DNA of 64,000 nt from NCBI GenBank assembly GCA_963978545.1, contig OZ021723.1, positions 44,469,069 through 44,533,068 on the forward strand. The letters are read 5' to 3'. Shown one piece after another: positions 11,786-30,690 of this stretch. The notes below the pieces were generated by a model, which was not told where the DNA came from, did not search any database, and saw only the letters and a program-made list of their open reading frames with translations. This DNA is from Linyphia triangularis (taxonomy: Eukaryota > Arthropoda > Arachnida > Araneae > Linyphiidae). A program made the position numbers and the translations under genes. Each line of letters starts with the position of its first letter. Position 1 is the stretch's first letter.

Positions 11786-13827
11786 ATGGTCATTCACGTT
11801 TTCCTTTCTTATATTGATTTAGCTCAATTTTCTTATTCAAGGAATTTTCAATAACTTTTTGCATATCTTCTGTTATGTCTATTATTATTAATTTTCAAAT
11901 TGAGTTTGACGTTGTTTGAAATTTTCTAGCACAACAACAACTTGAAGACAATACTGCACCGAAATCATAAAATCATTTAAAAGTATTAAAAATTAACATT
12001 ATTCTAATATAGTGAGTTATAAAAAAATTTAAATCACTATTTTAAATGAGGTGATAAAATCCTTATTTCTTTTAAAAACATAAAAAGGTTTTTATGGCGG
12101 GTGAACTTAATAACAAAGGTAATGAACGATGACATAAATTAAAAAGGCTTTGCTTCGTCAGAGTAAAGATAGGACATTCTGATATAATATGAAAAATAGA
12201 TCAAAATAACTCCACAAAAATGACATTTAGGGGTAACTTCTGCCAACAAAAGGTGGATATACTTAGTGGCCTATACTTAGACTAGAGCACTTCCCTTTTC
12301 CTAGATTGCTACATGTAGGCGAATCCGGAAATTAGGGGCTGAAAAGAAAGCAGCTTGTCTAGCCGTCTGTGCATCAATTGTGTCTGTGCGTTACCCATGA
12401 TCCTCACATGAACTGAAATACAACGAAAGGGAACTTTAAAATTTCACTCTAAAAGTATAATGTGAGTTTTTAAAATGTCTAATGCGAAAGGACGAGTTTA
12501 TCTCTGTGAATTATTTAGCGCATACAGACAGCTCTTCGAAATTGCATAAATAATTCACTGACCGTGTCCTTGCTCTAGAATATATTGCAGGATCAAGAGA
12601 CTAGACAGGGACTAAGGAGCTACTACTGAGCAGTTCGCGGAGCATCATGTAATTGTCATGAACTGCAGCAGCTCCAACATGTTCCTGGCATTTCAACTCA
12701 TTTTGTGTAATTGGTTTAAAATAAAACTTTATGTGAATGAAAAAGAATAGGGTCAATGTCAGACATATCGCATTTTTAAAATGATTAAAAATATAAACTG
12801 TGCTATTTTGATGCTGCCGGTGATGATCAAGGTGAAGCAGTCAATATGATAGGGTGAACTCAGAAGTTATCCAAAATACGAAATGAAATAATTTGGTATA
12901 TTCGCAATGAAATTTCGCAATGTCTTGTATGTGACGGAAGTTTCAAGTATAGAATTTCATTATTTAACTATAATTTACCAGTTGTGTTTAAGAAAACACA
13001 AAGAAGTCCAAGATTTATTTTCTTTTGCAAACAGTTTGCATACCAATTTCTCAGTTTCATGATGTTTAAGAACATAAAACCGTTGTAGTGTATCAAATAG
13101 TTATAAGATTGAAAGCATTGATATAAATATAATTGTTCCAATTATTGAAATTATTAAGTAAAATAAAAGTATAGCTTTTTTTTATATTTAAGATTAGTTG
13201 TAAAACAACTACTGTATTATCAAACAAAATTATCTTTAGTATATTAAATATAAGACTATTTTTTTTATTATTTTTTATAAATTGAAATGAGTTGAAAGAA
13301 TATAATATTTATTTAGGATCAAACAAAGCAAACAAATTCTTTACAAAAGAAAAAGATCAAATTAACGTCTCTAAAAAAATTTACTGGTTATCTAAACTGA
13401 CTATTATTACATGTGTAATTTATGTATACGAAAATGAAACAACTTAACAAAAATTTTACTTAATAATAAATGCATCAAACTATTTCATTTTTACCTATTA
13501 TATTTTTTAAGGATGAGTATATTTTAATTATTACATTTAAATAAAAGCAGTGGATTTTGTTATCAAAATAAATTTTATCACACATAAAATAAGTACTAAC
13601 AGATGCATATACATGTTATTATATTTATTTTGAAGAATAAACGAACCTTTATTGAATTACATCGTTAGAAGAAAATAAAATTTTTAGTAAATGCTCTATT
13701 TTATTTAAATACTGAATCAAGTTTAAAGAATATAAATATTAAGAAATATATATAATCAGATAATCTTGAACAAAAAATATAGATGATTAGAGAAAATATT
13801 TCTTTTTCTAAAAGCAATCTTTTTGTG
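11786..13827. other. Gene 1 - gene 2 spacer with a copy-specific insertion
   Basis: The flanks (to about 11990, and from about 13010) align with the region after gene 2 (26233-27150). About 1 kb between them (roughly 11990-13010) is absent there and is richer in GC in places (12240-12420, 12590-12700). It looks like an insertion, but I find no clear terminal repeats, duplication or coding frame. Confidence 0.5.
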
Positions 13828-14310
13828 GTAACAATTTTCATCCTTAGCTTTTCAACTGCTAACGTTCATACTATCTAACATTCAGTTCTCCTCACAGATG
13901 TATATTTCTTTTGTCCCTCTGCAAGTGACAAAGAGTTGTATTCGAACTCTGTCAAAAGTACACATTTTCTAGATCAAAGTAAAGCCCTTGCCATTTCCTT
14001 CCATTCTTCATTCTCCCTTTCGTTGAGTTAGGGTTTTAAAGTTTTTTTCTTGCTCGATTTTACTTCAAGAAATGCCTCACGTCATAAAAAGAAATTGAAG
14101 AACAGAAATTGACAACAAAAATAAAAGAGTAGAACACTTCATATTTTTGAGAAGGCAAAATGCTGGAAAAGTGTTTCGAACATTGAACATGATGCAGGGG
14201 ACATTTTGTTGGACAGAACCTAATGGCTCGTCTAGAAGAATGGTTGAATGTTTGTTGTGCTGAAATATTTTTTTAAAAAGTGTTTATCTGTACTCTACTT
14301 ACATAGTTCA
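13828..14310. repeat. Segmental-duplication copy B (start of unit 2)
   Basis: Aligns with 9-520 and 62450-62990, including the TTTTCATCCTTAGC start and the GTGACAAAGAGT block. Its start fixes the duplication period between units 1 and 2 at about 13.8 kb. Confidence 0.7.
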
Positions 14311-15637
14311 AGTTTGAATCATGATTCTAGAAAAGAGTTGGTTAGCTAAAAATCGAGAATACAAAAGTAGATTTTTTTAATTTCCATAAAATGGAAAGTT
14401 ATCGTAAAAGTAAGATTTAATCTAATTGATACCCTACATATAGTAACTGCTATTGTTCAATGCAATATATTTTATAGAAGATTAAAACCAGAAACATTAA
14501 AACAAAAGTTATAAAAAAGAGAAAAAAAAAATTATTTAAGTAATTTTTATATCTCTTTTCTCTATGTATCTACCAAATCATGCACGTGAAATATATACAA
14601 TCGCCAAATTCTTAAAATATTTAAACAGTCAAAATAAAACAGTCAAATAAAACAAAGAAAGCTGCTAAAACAGTTTTGTAAAAAATATTTTTTCGTGGTA
14701 CTTTGTTTTAATTTCATGCTCAGCTTACAAATTTTTAACGTCAATATTGATTTCTCAGAAACTATAAGACTTTTAAAATCAATCTTCATAAATGAAGTTA
14801 TAAATTTGGATTTTAACTATACGTACCTTTTTATTTAAAATGTATTTATTAATATAATTTTTTGAATTAATAACATAAAAAAACTTTTAACTAAAAAGCA
14901 CTACTTTCATTCTAATACATAATAAAATAGTTCTGAATTCCTCAAGAAATAATTGAATTGTCATTAAATCAAGAAAATGTAATTTAATTAATGAGTATAC
15001 AAGAAAAGTTAAAAAAAAAAAATCTCATATGAACACTTTTTTCTTCTTCTTTTTTCTTTTTAGAAAATTCTTGTTCATTGAGTTTTCTTTAAAAAATAAA
15101 GTATATTCTATTAGAAGAGAGTTAAATGGTAGCTTTTTTTATTTGCAAATTAAAAGCAATAATTTAACAATAGAAAGACAATTACTTTGGGTTATGCAGG
15201 GAAAATATAAATAAGAGAAATATTACATAAAAACTATTTTCATTGCAGAGAACATGCAATTAGGTTTAAGAGCATGGCTCCCAGTTCTATAATTTAATGA
15301 AGACTAATAGAACCACAGAAAAATTTGTTTTTATTGATATTTTAGACGATTTTAAGGTATTATTGCAAATAATAGTTTTATATAATACAGTTGAAAAGAG
15401 TTGAAATCAATTTTCATAACTAAATCGATTTACTTTAACCATTTGAATTACACAAGTTAGATTAAAAAATATTAATACAAATTTAAAACAAATAAAACGA
15501 AATTTTTCAGCTTGAAAAAATTATTGAGGCATAATTATAATAGCAGCATACCTCTAATTAGTATTAAAGAACATTTTATAAGTTGTTGGTCATTCGTATA
15601 CATATTTTTAATTACATTCACACGAATACGATAAAAA
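14311..15637. other. AT-rich part of gene 2 upstream flank
   Basis: Aligns in patches with 530-3230 upstream of gene 1, including the single-copy version of the sequence inverted at 2803-3035. No gene seen. Confidence 0.5.
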
Positions 15638-16254
15638 CTAGGGGTGAGGAACATCGCATAATTTTCAATTACACTATAACACTGACGTGGTTTGGTGTTA
15701 TTTACCGTTAATTATATTTTCATCATTAAATTAGATGAAATGGTCAGTTTGATAATATTTTTGGTGGTAGTTCTTTTATGGGACTAAAAAAATACATCAC
15801 CTTAATGGCGATTTCGGCGATATACTTTTCGATAGTTCTTACATTATCCTTTCTTGTAAGTGAAACAGAGGAGATGAGAAAAACGGTCGTTGACTACATT
15901 ACAGTCAATCGTTACAGCCAGTTTTTACCGATTACTGAAAAAAATTTTTTTTTTTTCAATGGCAGATACCTTTTGAGCATGCGTTATTTTGACGAAAACC
16001 TTAATAGTAGGTGCTTGGCCACTATTAACTCATACACCAAATTTGAACATAGTAGGTCAATTCGTTCGAGAGTAATGCTGACCTCGTACACACAAACAGA
16101 AATTTTTCCTAGACTAGATTTTGAAGTCAGAAAGTTTGAAAATGTAAAAAAATTAAAAAAAAAAAAAATTAAAAAAAAAAAAAAAATGATTTTTTTTTAA
16201 CTGAAAAGAAGACTTTCATTACTCTTTGCAAATATATGTTTAATTGAAAGTAAA
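15638..16254 (+). repeat. Hairpin-tailed interspersed repeat, copy 2
   Basis: Starts at CTAGGGGTGAGGAACATCG and ends in the GAAAGTAAA tail, directly abutting copy 3. The middle contains a 140-codon open frame (15778-16200) ending in poly-Lys from an A-run; the other copies do not keep it open, so I treat it as non-coding. Confidence 0.6.
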
Positions 16255-16970
16255 CTAGGAGTGTAGACTTTCATTACACAACTAACAAATTACACTATAA
16301 TACTGGTAATACTGGTCACTACATTTAAATTTGTCATGGAATGGATGTCATTACCATTTTCATATTTTCATTTATTTGAAAAAATTGCCTGTTTGGTGGT
16401 ATTTTTGATAATAATTCTTAGGTGGGGAAAAAAAATATCGCCAAAATGGAGATATACTTTTCGATAGTTCTTACATTATCCTTTTTTGTAAGTGAAAGAT
16501 AGGAGAGGTTCAAAACCATCGTTGATGCTCAAGGGAAGAAAACTCTGTAAAAGACACTCGTTTTTCAACTTTTTACACCTTTATAGCTTTTTTAAGGGAA
16601 TTTCAAAGGTAGGAATGTTTTGAACATCTTAAGGTATTAAAAAAGGCAGTTTGCAATTGCTGAAAATCGTTCAGTTTAAGCAAATATTTTATGCATGTTT
16701 TTTTGCGCATGCTCAAAATTGACGAAAACCTTAATGACAGGTAGCATTGTCACCATTAACCTTAACACTAAATTTGCACATCCTAGTTCGTTCGGGAGTT
16801 ATGCTGACTACGTACACACAGACATACATTTTCTATACCACTTTTTTTTTAGTCTGGATGATTCAAGATGTAGAGAAATGCAAAAAAAAAAAAAATATAT
16901 TTTTTTTTTAACCGAAAAAAAATAATACTCTCATTACCCTATGTTAACATATGGGTAATTGAAAGTAAAA
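16255..16970 (+). repeat. Hairpin-tailed interspersed repeat, copy 3
   Basis: Starts CTAGGAGTGTAG immediately after copy 2 and ends with the palindrome ATTACCC...GGGTAAT (about 16934-16960) plus the GAAAGTAAAA tail. Copies 2 and 3 form a head-to-tail pair. Confidence 0.65.
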
Positions 16971-17279
16971 AACTCTCAGATGGACTTACGACAAATAAAA
17001 TAAATTTATTTTTATCATGACAGAAAAGCTCCAAATTTTAATTTTAAAAGTAAGATATAAGAGTGAAAATGAAAATAAGTAATGTTTTGTCTGGGTACTC
17101 TTTTAAAATGCTGTAACTGGATGTGTTTAAAACCTAGATAATAGAAAAATACTGAAAATTCCCAATTCAAGAAATTTCTTCGATGTAACTAAATTATTTT
17201 TTGATGTCCTTTTTATAGATTATATGGTACTGTGAATACAAAATTAAGTTTTTATACTTATGTGATGATGAAGGAATGC

Positions 17280-18215
17280 CAAACATTTTGAATAAGTTAT
17301 TTAGTAGTGTTTTCAATAACAACAGTTATTCTTTGGATTCGGCGATGGGTGTTTAAAGAGAATAACTACTTTTAATGCTCCTAGGCTGGATAACATTTAT
17401 CCCAAAGCTCTTGTAGAATGTGCTGAGTAACTTGGAGAGGTTTATTGCTTATCTTAAAGACTTCTTATAATTCTGGAGAGTTACCAATGGATTAGAAAGT
17501 AGCAATCGTTACGTCACTTTAAGGAAAGTCTGAAATGCATTTCACAAAATTACCAACCGGTTTGAATAACATCTGTCATTCGTAAAAATGCTCAAACTTT
17601 AATAAAGGTAGGACGATTTGCTTTTGGGTTTAAAGTTTGTATTCAGAAAGGTAAATTCATACACAACTAATTTTTTCAGTTTTATGAGGATGGCACTAAG
17701 GAATTGAACCAGAGAAATAGTGTATAAGTTGTTTAGAAGTTGCCGGAAGGCCTTTGATACGGTCCCACATGGCTCATTGATTTATAAGTTAGAGAGAATT
17801 GGGATTAGAGGCAATGTATTAAGGGAAATTCAGAATTGGTTGATTTGAAGAAAACAAAGATTTCTTATAGGTAATTAATAACAGTTGAATGAACTTGTAA
17901 GTGATGTACTTAGGATTCAGTATTAGTGCCTCTAATACTGAACCCTGTGAAAGAAAGGATGTCTAGAAGGGATTTGATTAAGTTATTCAAACTCGTGCAG
18001 CAGAGGAATTTCAAGGCTTTAGAGTTCAATAGAAGGAGCAAAATAAGAGATCATGCAGATAGGCTAATTCAAATCAGATTTTAATTTGAAGATAGTTAAC
18101 AATACTGTTACATTAGAGTGATTGATAAGTGGAACAATTTGCTGTATCGCTTGTTGAAGTGTACCAGAGGCAATGGTCTTAAAAGACAGATGGATCTGTA
18201 CTGGTGAATTATTCA
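17280..18215 (+). mobile_element. Degenerate non-LTR retrotransposon (CR1/L2-type reverse transcriptase)
   Basis: No open frame remains, but conceptual pieces in changing frames match hallmarks of LINE reverse transcriptases. These are an APGLDNI..PKALVECA-like segment (about 17375-17430), SGELPMD (about 17480), a QNYQPV-like segment (about 17550), a KAFDTVPH-like core (about 17748-17770), and a C-terminal W-N-L-L...RQMDLYW block (about 18130-18205). Many stops and frameshifts show an old dead copy. Assignment to CR1/L2 rather than another clade is by motif resemblance. Confidence 0.7.
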
Positions 18216-19483
18216 GCAAAGTTAAATTGGAGCATCCAACATGGGTCTTGTACCTGTAGTTGGTTTTCTTTTCTGTGTTAGTATTTGAAGTTTCTTTAGA
18301 ATAATATATTATTGCTGTTTCAATTGTCGGGAATTCTAAAGCAAAAAAAAAAATCTACTGTAAAGAGTCGCAGGAGCTATAAATATAAGCCTCACCTCAC
18401 AGTAGGACTATAATTTATGGATATTTAGAAATAAAATTTTGAACTACACCTTATCAAAGCAATTTCAAGAGCAAAAAGTTCCATCTTGGACTCTCAAAAA
18501 TAACAAATTGTGTTTCAAAGAAACTCTCCCTCATTTTACAACCAATGAAAGAAGATCCAAGAGCTCTTTTAAGAAAGAATTAAAAAGACATTAATGAGAA
18601 TTTCTACACTTACACCGACTCTCCTGACTCTTTTGTTGAAGTATGGCCGGAAATCTTCAATGGCAATGTGTCTGTTAACTCTAAATAATAATATGATTAA
18701 AGCAAGTAAAGTTCTTACTTGCTTTAATAATACTTTAATGCTTACTTTATATCTTGGAAAAAATTTCTTGTTGTGTTTTGTTTTTTAACCAACTATTCGA
18801 AGAAATTCAACTTGGTGCTTAAAATTAAGCTACTATATGACTTTTTGAAGTGTTCGAAAGTAACTTAAGATATCTATTTATGCGAATGATACTTAATTTC
18901 CTCAAATTCTTAACTGACATTATGAGTTGGCGCATTTAAGAGTCCGTAATAAAAGCATTCATACTGCAAATTTCTGGAAAAAAATAAAAATATATATACA
19001 TTTAGAGTTTAATAAAAGTAAATTTTGAACTACTAAAAAACTAGATTTTTAAAAATTTAATTATTAAATGAAATTTATGAAACTTTGAAGTGTTAATTAC
19101 TGGGCTAACAGTTTTCTGTGGAAATATACGTAACTCAAAAGCTATGTTTATAATTTGACATTCTGAAATTATAACTCTGATTTAGAATAAAATCTTTAAA
19201 AATAATATTTGTATATCACCTAATTGTATTTTTTTTTCTAATTCGTGTTTGATACAGTTTAATATTGATTAATAATATTATCGAATTTTCTGTTTACGTG
19301 GGTCTTTATCTTCAGCGTCACTGTAAAGAAATGCATCATTTCAGCGTATACTTCAGTTGATAGTAAATGCGTCACTAGATTCGTTTATTCGTTGATTATC
19401 GAGACATCAATTGACATTTAATTCACTTTTTGTTAGATACGCATTACTAAAAATTAGCATTTTATTTTGAGATGAAAAATAGA
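18216..19483. other. Proximal 5' flank of gene 2
   Basis: AT-rich; aligns with 3650-4560 (gene 1) and in part with 31560-32130 (gene 3). It includes a conserved stretch around TATTGATTAATAATA about 350 bp before the ATG in genes 1 and 2. No coding frame is supported. Confidence 0.55.
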
Positions 19484-19538
19484 CATCTGCTTAAAACAGA
19501 TGGTATATTTTATTAAAGATAGTGGAAGAATAGATAAG
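19484..19538 (+). promoter_or_regulatory. Conserved proximal promoter motifs of gene 2
   Basis: Inverted E-box pair CATCTG (19484-19489) and CAGATG (19497-19502), then AGATAAG (19532-19538), 68 bp before the ATG. Same arrangement as genes 1 and 3. Confidence 0.5.
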
Positions 19539-19606
19539 TTTTCAGATTTTAAACGGCCGATAGTGCAGCAAAATGCAAGTTTACCTTCCTTTTACGGATT
19601 GTTAAC

Positions 19607-26188
<6,582 letters not shown>

Positions 26189-26226
26189 TGAGGAACATAT
26201 TCTAATAGTTCTTATGCAATTTTTTC

Positions 26227-26232
26227 AATAAA
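26227..26232 (+). terminator. Polyadenylation signal of gene 2
   Basis: AATAAA 39 bp after the stop codon. Confidence 0.8.
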
Positions 26233-27177
26233 ATAGTCTTTTTATCTATTTATTGTGTTGATTTTGACTCAAATTTATTTTTCGAAGTATTCGGATTTCT
26301 TTAAAACTTTTATATTTTACCCTTATGTTCCATTTGTAATTGTTTAGTATTTGAATGGAGAATTGTATTGTTTTTGTAAAAGTTATGTATGAGTTGTTTA
26401 AAGAAACTAAAGATCTTGATTTATACACTTATTCAAACGGTTTACTTTCCCAGTATCATGATGCTTAAGAACATAATACTAAGGAAGTTTATCAAACAGA
26501 TATCATATTGAAACGCATTAAAATTAATGAATACAATTGTATTCAAATTTTTGAAATTGTTTTATAAAATTCAAGAGAAGGTTTTTTATACATGGTTTGA
26601 GTTCAAAATCCCACTCTGTAACTGTATTATGATGCTTAAATATAATATTTATAGTCTCCTTAATATTACAGCACTTTTAGTTAAAATTTAAATTAGAAAA
26701 ACGAATATTCTCGTGTTTGAATGAGATTCATATAAAGAAAGAAAATTCTTTTCACAAAAGAAAAAGCTGAAATTAATTTCTCCTAAAGAAATACTTCCTG
26801 ATAATGTAAATTGAATATCATTAATAAATTATTTATCCGTATGTAAATGAAACAGAAAATGATGATAAATAATTATCTATATGTAAATGAACATAAATAG
26901 TTTTGCTTTATAATGCATTTCCATTTTTACTTTCACACGTTTTAAACTTATTTGTTACATGGATTAGTATATCACGATTTAATTAAAATCAGAGTAGGTT
27001 TTGTATTCAGTAAAATATGAAATATAAAAAAAATTACAAAAACTATTACAAATTATATACAAGTTGTTACATAACATTGAGCTTGAAGTATGAACGAAGC
27101 TTTATTGATCGGGGTTATATTTAATATATCATTAAATGAAGAAAAAAATTTGAATGCATTTTTCATCTCTCTATACT

Positions 27178-27210
<33 letters not shown>

Positions 27211-27371
27211 AAAAAGTGTCACCGCTGGTTCGGAATTTCTTCGCTGAGCGCACTTCTTTATCTCACAACGAAAAAACTATTAAATATAAAATATGAAATT
27301 TTACACATTTATAGAAATTTTTTTGAAAAGTCTGTTGATAAGAGGAATTATTACGTGTCGAAGTGAAAGAG

Positions 27372-27404
<33 letters not shown>

Positions 27405-28450
27405 GGGCCGTCCTCTCCAAGAACAACTAATATTTTGTATGAAAATGTCATTAAAAACTCTCAACGCTCTATTTTTAAAAAGTTTATAATCTAACTTTAA
27501 AAAAATTAAATTTTTAGTTGGTGCAATTATTTGTGTTAGTATAAACAGCAAAAAAGTGTAGAAATAAGACAAATTTCTTCAAATAAATTTTACTACAAAA
27601 TAAACCAGATGATCTTGATTTGATTAAAAAAAAAAAAAATAGAACTCTGATTGTTAAAATAGTGTGGGAATGTGATAAATTTAATAGATAAAACGTCCTT
27701 TTCTTATTTCGACTTTTTATTTCCCGTGATTAAAATAAAAAATGTTGCTGCCAAATATACTATTTTGAGTACTAATATAATAAGGGCAATTCCCTTCTGT
27801 AAGCACGAGACATTTTAGATCTTTTTTCTACTCGTAAACAAATTAGAATTCTAAAATTATTATGAATCTACCAATTTGACCTGGTTAAAACAATTATTTT
27901 TCCATATAACTTTGTCACCAAGTAATATGATATAAAATGAAAACATAACTATTAGATTCATCTTAATTTTATAATTCTTATCTGTTTACGAGTAGAAAAA
28001 AGATCCAAAATGTCCCATGCGTCAACCAGAGAATAGCCCATATGATTATTATAGTAATATGACGACTACTTCATAGACTTGAGAACAACCACTAAGTTCC
28101 AAAATGTCTTTAAAAATGTGCTTTCATGGGGCAAAATTCCTCTGGAGTTCCTAGTGATGTACTATGTAGATTCTTCATTTTTTACATGAATTTTTTTAGT
28201 AGTAGTTTTCAAAACTGTGGTATATATAAATATATATATATATATATTATTATACGAAATAGTGTTTTCGGTTAATTAGTAGTAAAAATTACTAGGACTA
28301 AAAATCTGCCTTTGAGAATTGGTTGTCAGTTCGATTCGATTACAATTTGAATGCTCAGAGATCATGCGCGCTCGATATTTTAAAGATAGTAATTCATACT
28401 TTATTGATTTACAGGATAAAGTCACAAAACTTTTCCTGAATAATATTTTT
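26233..28450. other. Downstream flank of gene 2
   Basis: AT-rich. 26430-27150 aligns with the flank of gene 1, and about 27220-28450 aligns with 46150-47064 after gene 3. It contains several poly-A/poly-T tracts (27179-27208, 27374-27401). No gene seen; short frames next to the homopolymers are artefacts. Confidence 0.55.
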
Positions 28451-28860
28451 CAGGTGGTTATCAAAATAATGGAAACACCTGCGAATCAAAGTAACATTTA
28501 AGAATGCGCTTCGTAAGCATTCAAATATAATACTGGCTACAAGTTTATTTTGTTTTGTTTTTTAATGTAAGAAGTATATACATCTGATATGTATGAGGTA
28601 GCTTTAGCGAAATCGTATACGTCTTGAATTTTTTTCAAAATGGTAAAATGTTAGACCTCACAGACTTTCAAAGAGACCAAATTGTATGAGAATTACCAGC
28701 TGGAGCAACTATAATTGAAACATCCCAGCTTTTGGGAGTTTCTAAAGGTACAATGTCTTAAATCATGACAGCGTACTTACATCACGCCAAGACATGCTCG
28801 GTAAAGCAAAATAGTAAATAAAAACTGACAATACAATCATTGAATGCTAATTAAATCCTT
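28451..28860 (+). mobile_element. 5' part of a Tc1-like transposon
   Basis: Begins with a Tc1-type end (CAGGTGGTTATCAAAATAAT) at 28451 and carries a broken transposase start (28648-28818). The 3' half is missing. It sits at nearly the same point of the duplicated downstream flank where the giant palindrome sits after gene 3. Confidence 0.65.
28648..28818 (+). pseudogene. Tc1-type transposase N-terminal fragment
   Basis: From an ATG at 28648, the frame reads LDLTDFQRDQIV, then a stop, then an HTH-like TSQLLGVSKGT segment and another stop. This is the DNA-binding N-terminus of Tc1 transposases with two in-frame stops; the catalytic DDE part is absent. Confidence 0.65.
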
Positions 28861-29009
28861 TTGATTGAATACTTTTATTAAAAAAAAAAACTAAATATTT
28901 CAAACAGAAAAATTTAAAAGTTAGTATAAAGTAGTACACTTTTTTCAGACACAAAATTAAAATTTTAATCATTTATTAACAACATTGAACTTTGTTTTAA
29001 AATCTACAG

Positions 29010-29090
29010 GATTTAGAACGTAATGCTATTAACTTACAAATGTTAGATGACCTGGTGCTCGAGTTTCCTATGTAATCGACACTTCGCTGA
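29010..29090 (+). pseudogene. Decayed astacin exon 3
   Basis: Retains DLERNAI and nucleotide identity across the RWPGAR region, but is 81 nt instead of 82. The single-base loss shifts the frame mid-exon, near the position of the Arg-Trp codons. The acceptor (CTACAG) and donor (GTAAGT) are still intact. Confidence 0.85.
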
Positions 29091-29388
29091 GTAAGTTCAA
29101 ATAATTCCTTCAATAGAATCCCAACTTATTAAACAGTAATATTAAACCACGGAACAAATGAAATCTGAATTAATTCTTCTTAAATAAAATACAGAAATAC
29201 AAGAAATCGATGATATTTTTAAAAATATTGGTTTAAAAAAAAGAAAAAGAAAAAAAAAAAAAAAAAAAAAAAAAAGAGCACAAAGTTAAAAAAAGTATAA
29301 TTAGAAAAAGTAAGTAATGCACATTTTTAGGTAAATTTAGATTCTTAGCTCTGCATACGCATATTTCAAGTTTAAAATCCCACGTGTG

Positions 29389-30246
29389 TCTATAATAATA
29401 AAAGAAGCTGTCTGTGGATCTATGGAAAGCTACTTAATATAGGCGTAGAGCTGTGAAATTTTCAACATAAGTAGTTTTGACCTTCTAATTGTTCTTTGGC
29501 AAACAGAATGTTAAAATTTTAATTATTTCTTTTTTAATTAATTTTTTTACATGCTGACTTCAAATAGAAGTACAGTTCTGAAGTTTGCAACTTAAGCAGT
29601 TTTAGCATTCTAATTGGACTTTTGAAAAAAAGAATGTTACAATTTTGATTAGGGTTTTAAATTCATTTTTTAATTAACAAGTATTTTACAAAGCGATTTC
29701 TAATAGGATTACAACTCTGAAATTTTCAACATAAGTAGTTTTAGCCTTCTAATGGACTTTAAAAAAAAAAACAGAATGTTAAAAATTTATTTTTTTTAAT
29801 TGGTTTTTTTAATTAATATTTTTACATAAGTAGTTTTGGTCTTCTAATTTTGCTTTTCACAAACACGTGTTAAAATATTCTCCAAGGGGTGTTGTATCAT
29901 TGTATTAATAAGAATTTTTTGTTTCTCGACAGGGGAGGGGGTTCTAATATTAAGGGTTTATGTAGCAATCAATTTTTAGTTCGTGAAGCGAGTTTATGCT
30001 TACACAGCAATGAACCTTTCAGCGAGTGAAGTGAGCCCATGCTTTCTTAGCCCTATCAATGAGTAAAATAAGCCTCTGCTTGTGTTTCAATGAACTTTTC
30101 GGCGAGCGAAGCGAGCTGTATTTGTTATAATGAAACTATTAGAGAGATGTTTTACAATGAAACTTTTAGTTTTGAGAGTGAAGCGCCAAAAAGCTGAAAC
30201 CTATACACGCACGACGGGTAACGGCAATGCTGGGCCACTCAGCTAG
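29389..30246 (+). mobile_element. Non-autonomous Helitron
   Basis: Starts TCTATAATAATAAAAGAAG and ends in a GC-rich stem region (ACGGGTAACG...TGGGCCA) followed by CTAG, the CTRR-type Helitron end. Introns 3 of genes 1-3 lack it: the flanks CACGTGTG and CATTTAATAAAA join into one continuous site there. The inside has about 130-bp tandem units (29440-29880) and GCGAGCGAAGCGAGC-like blocks. No Rep/helicase. Confidence 0.65.
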
Positions 30247-30690
30247 CATTTAATAAAATACAAGTGAGAATAGATGATTATGGTTCCAAATACTGCTTTT
30301 GAATCTCTGAAATACTTAACACAAATCCATTGTGTCAGTGAATGCACTTCTTAAAATCGGTTTGCATCTTAATTTTATAAAAAATTTAATATTTCTAAAT
30401 TAAATTAATTTTTTCAAATGCATCAGCGTTATAAGAAGTATTATAAATTTGGGCTTATATATTCTTATTCAAACAAATAAAATGGACTTTGTAAATTTAA
30501 ATGGTGATTTGCTGCACTTTTTCACTGATGTCTTTAACATCCAAAATAGATTACTTAAATAGATTTCTCTTTTTTTTAAAAAAATAATGTGATTTTTTTA
30601 ATGTTTTATAATTGTTATAATGTACTTAAGTTAAAAAAAGTAAATGAATAATTCATTTGATGAAAAAAATCGCAGTGCAATTGAGTTGTC

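Larger units (their letters stand above)
28880..30690 (+). pseudogene. Relic fourth astacin copy (exon 3 and flanking introns)
   Basis: Sequence from about 28880 to 30690 aligns with the end of intron 2, exon 3 and the first part of intron 3 of the intact genes, interrupted by a Helitron (29389-30246). No other exon of this copy is recognisable nearby. It lies between genes 2 and 3 in the same orientation. Confidence 0.75.

Noticed and set aside
15778..16200. 140-codon frame ending in poly-Lys
   Set aside because: Runs through an interspersed repeat and its A-rich tail; other copies are not open.
27340..27572. Small frames next to long poly-T/poly-A runs
   Set aside because: Homopolymer-driven; sequence aligns with a non-coding flank of the paralogs.
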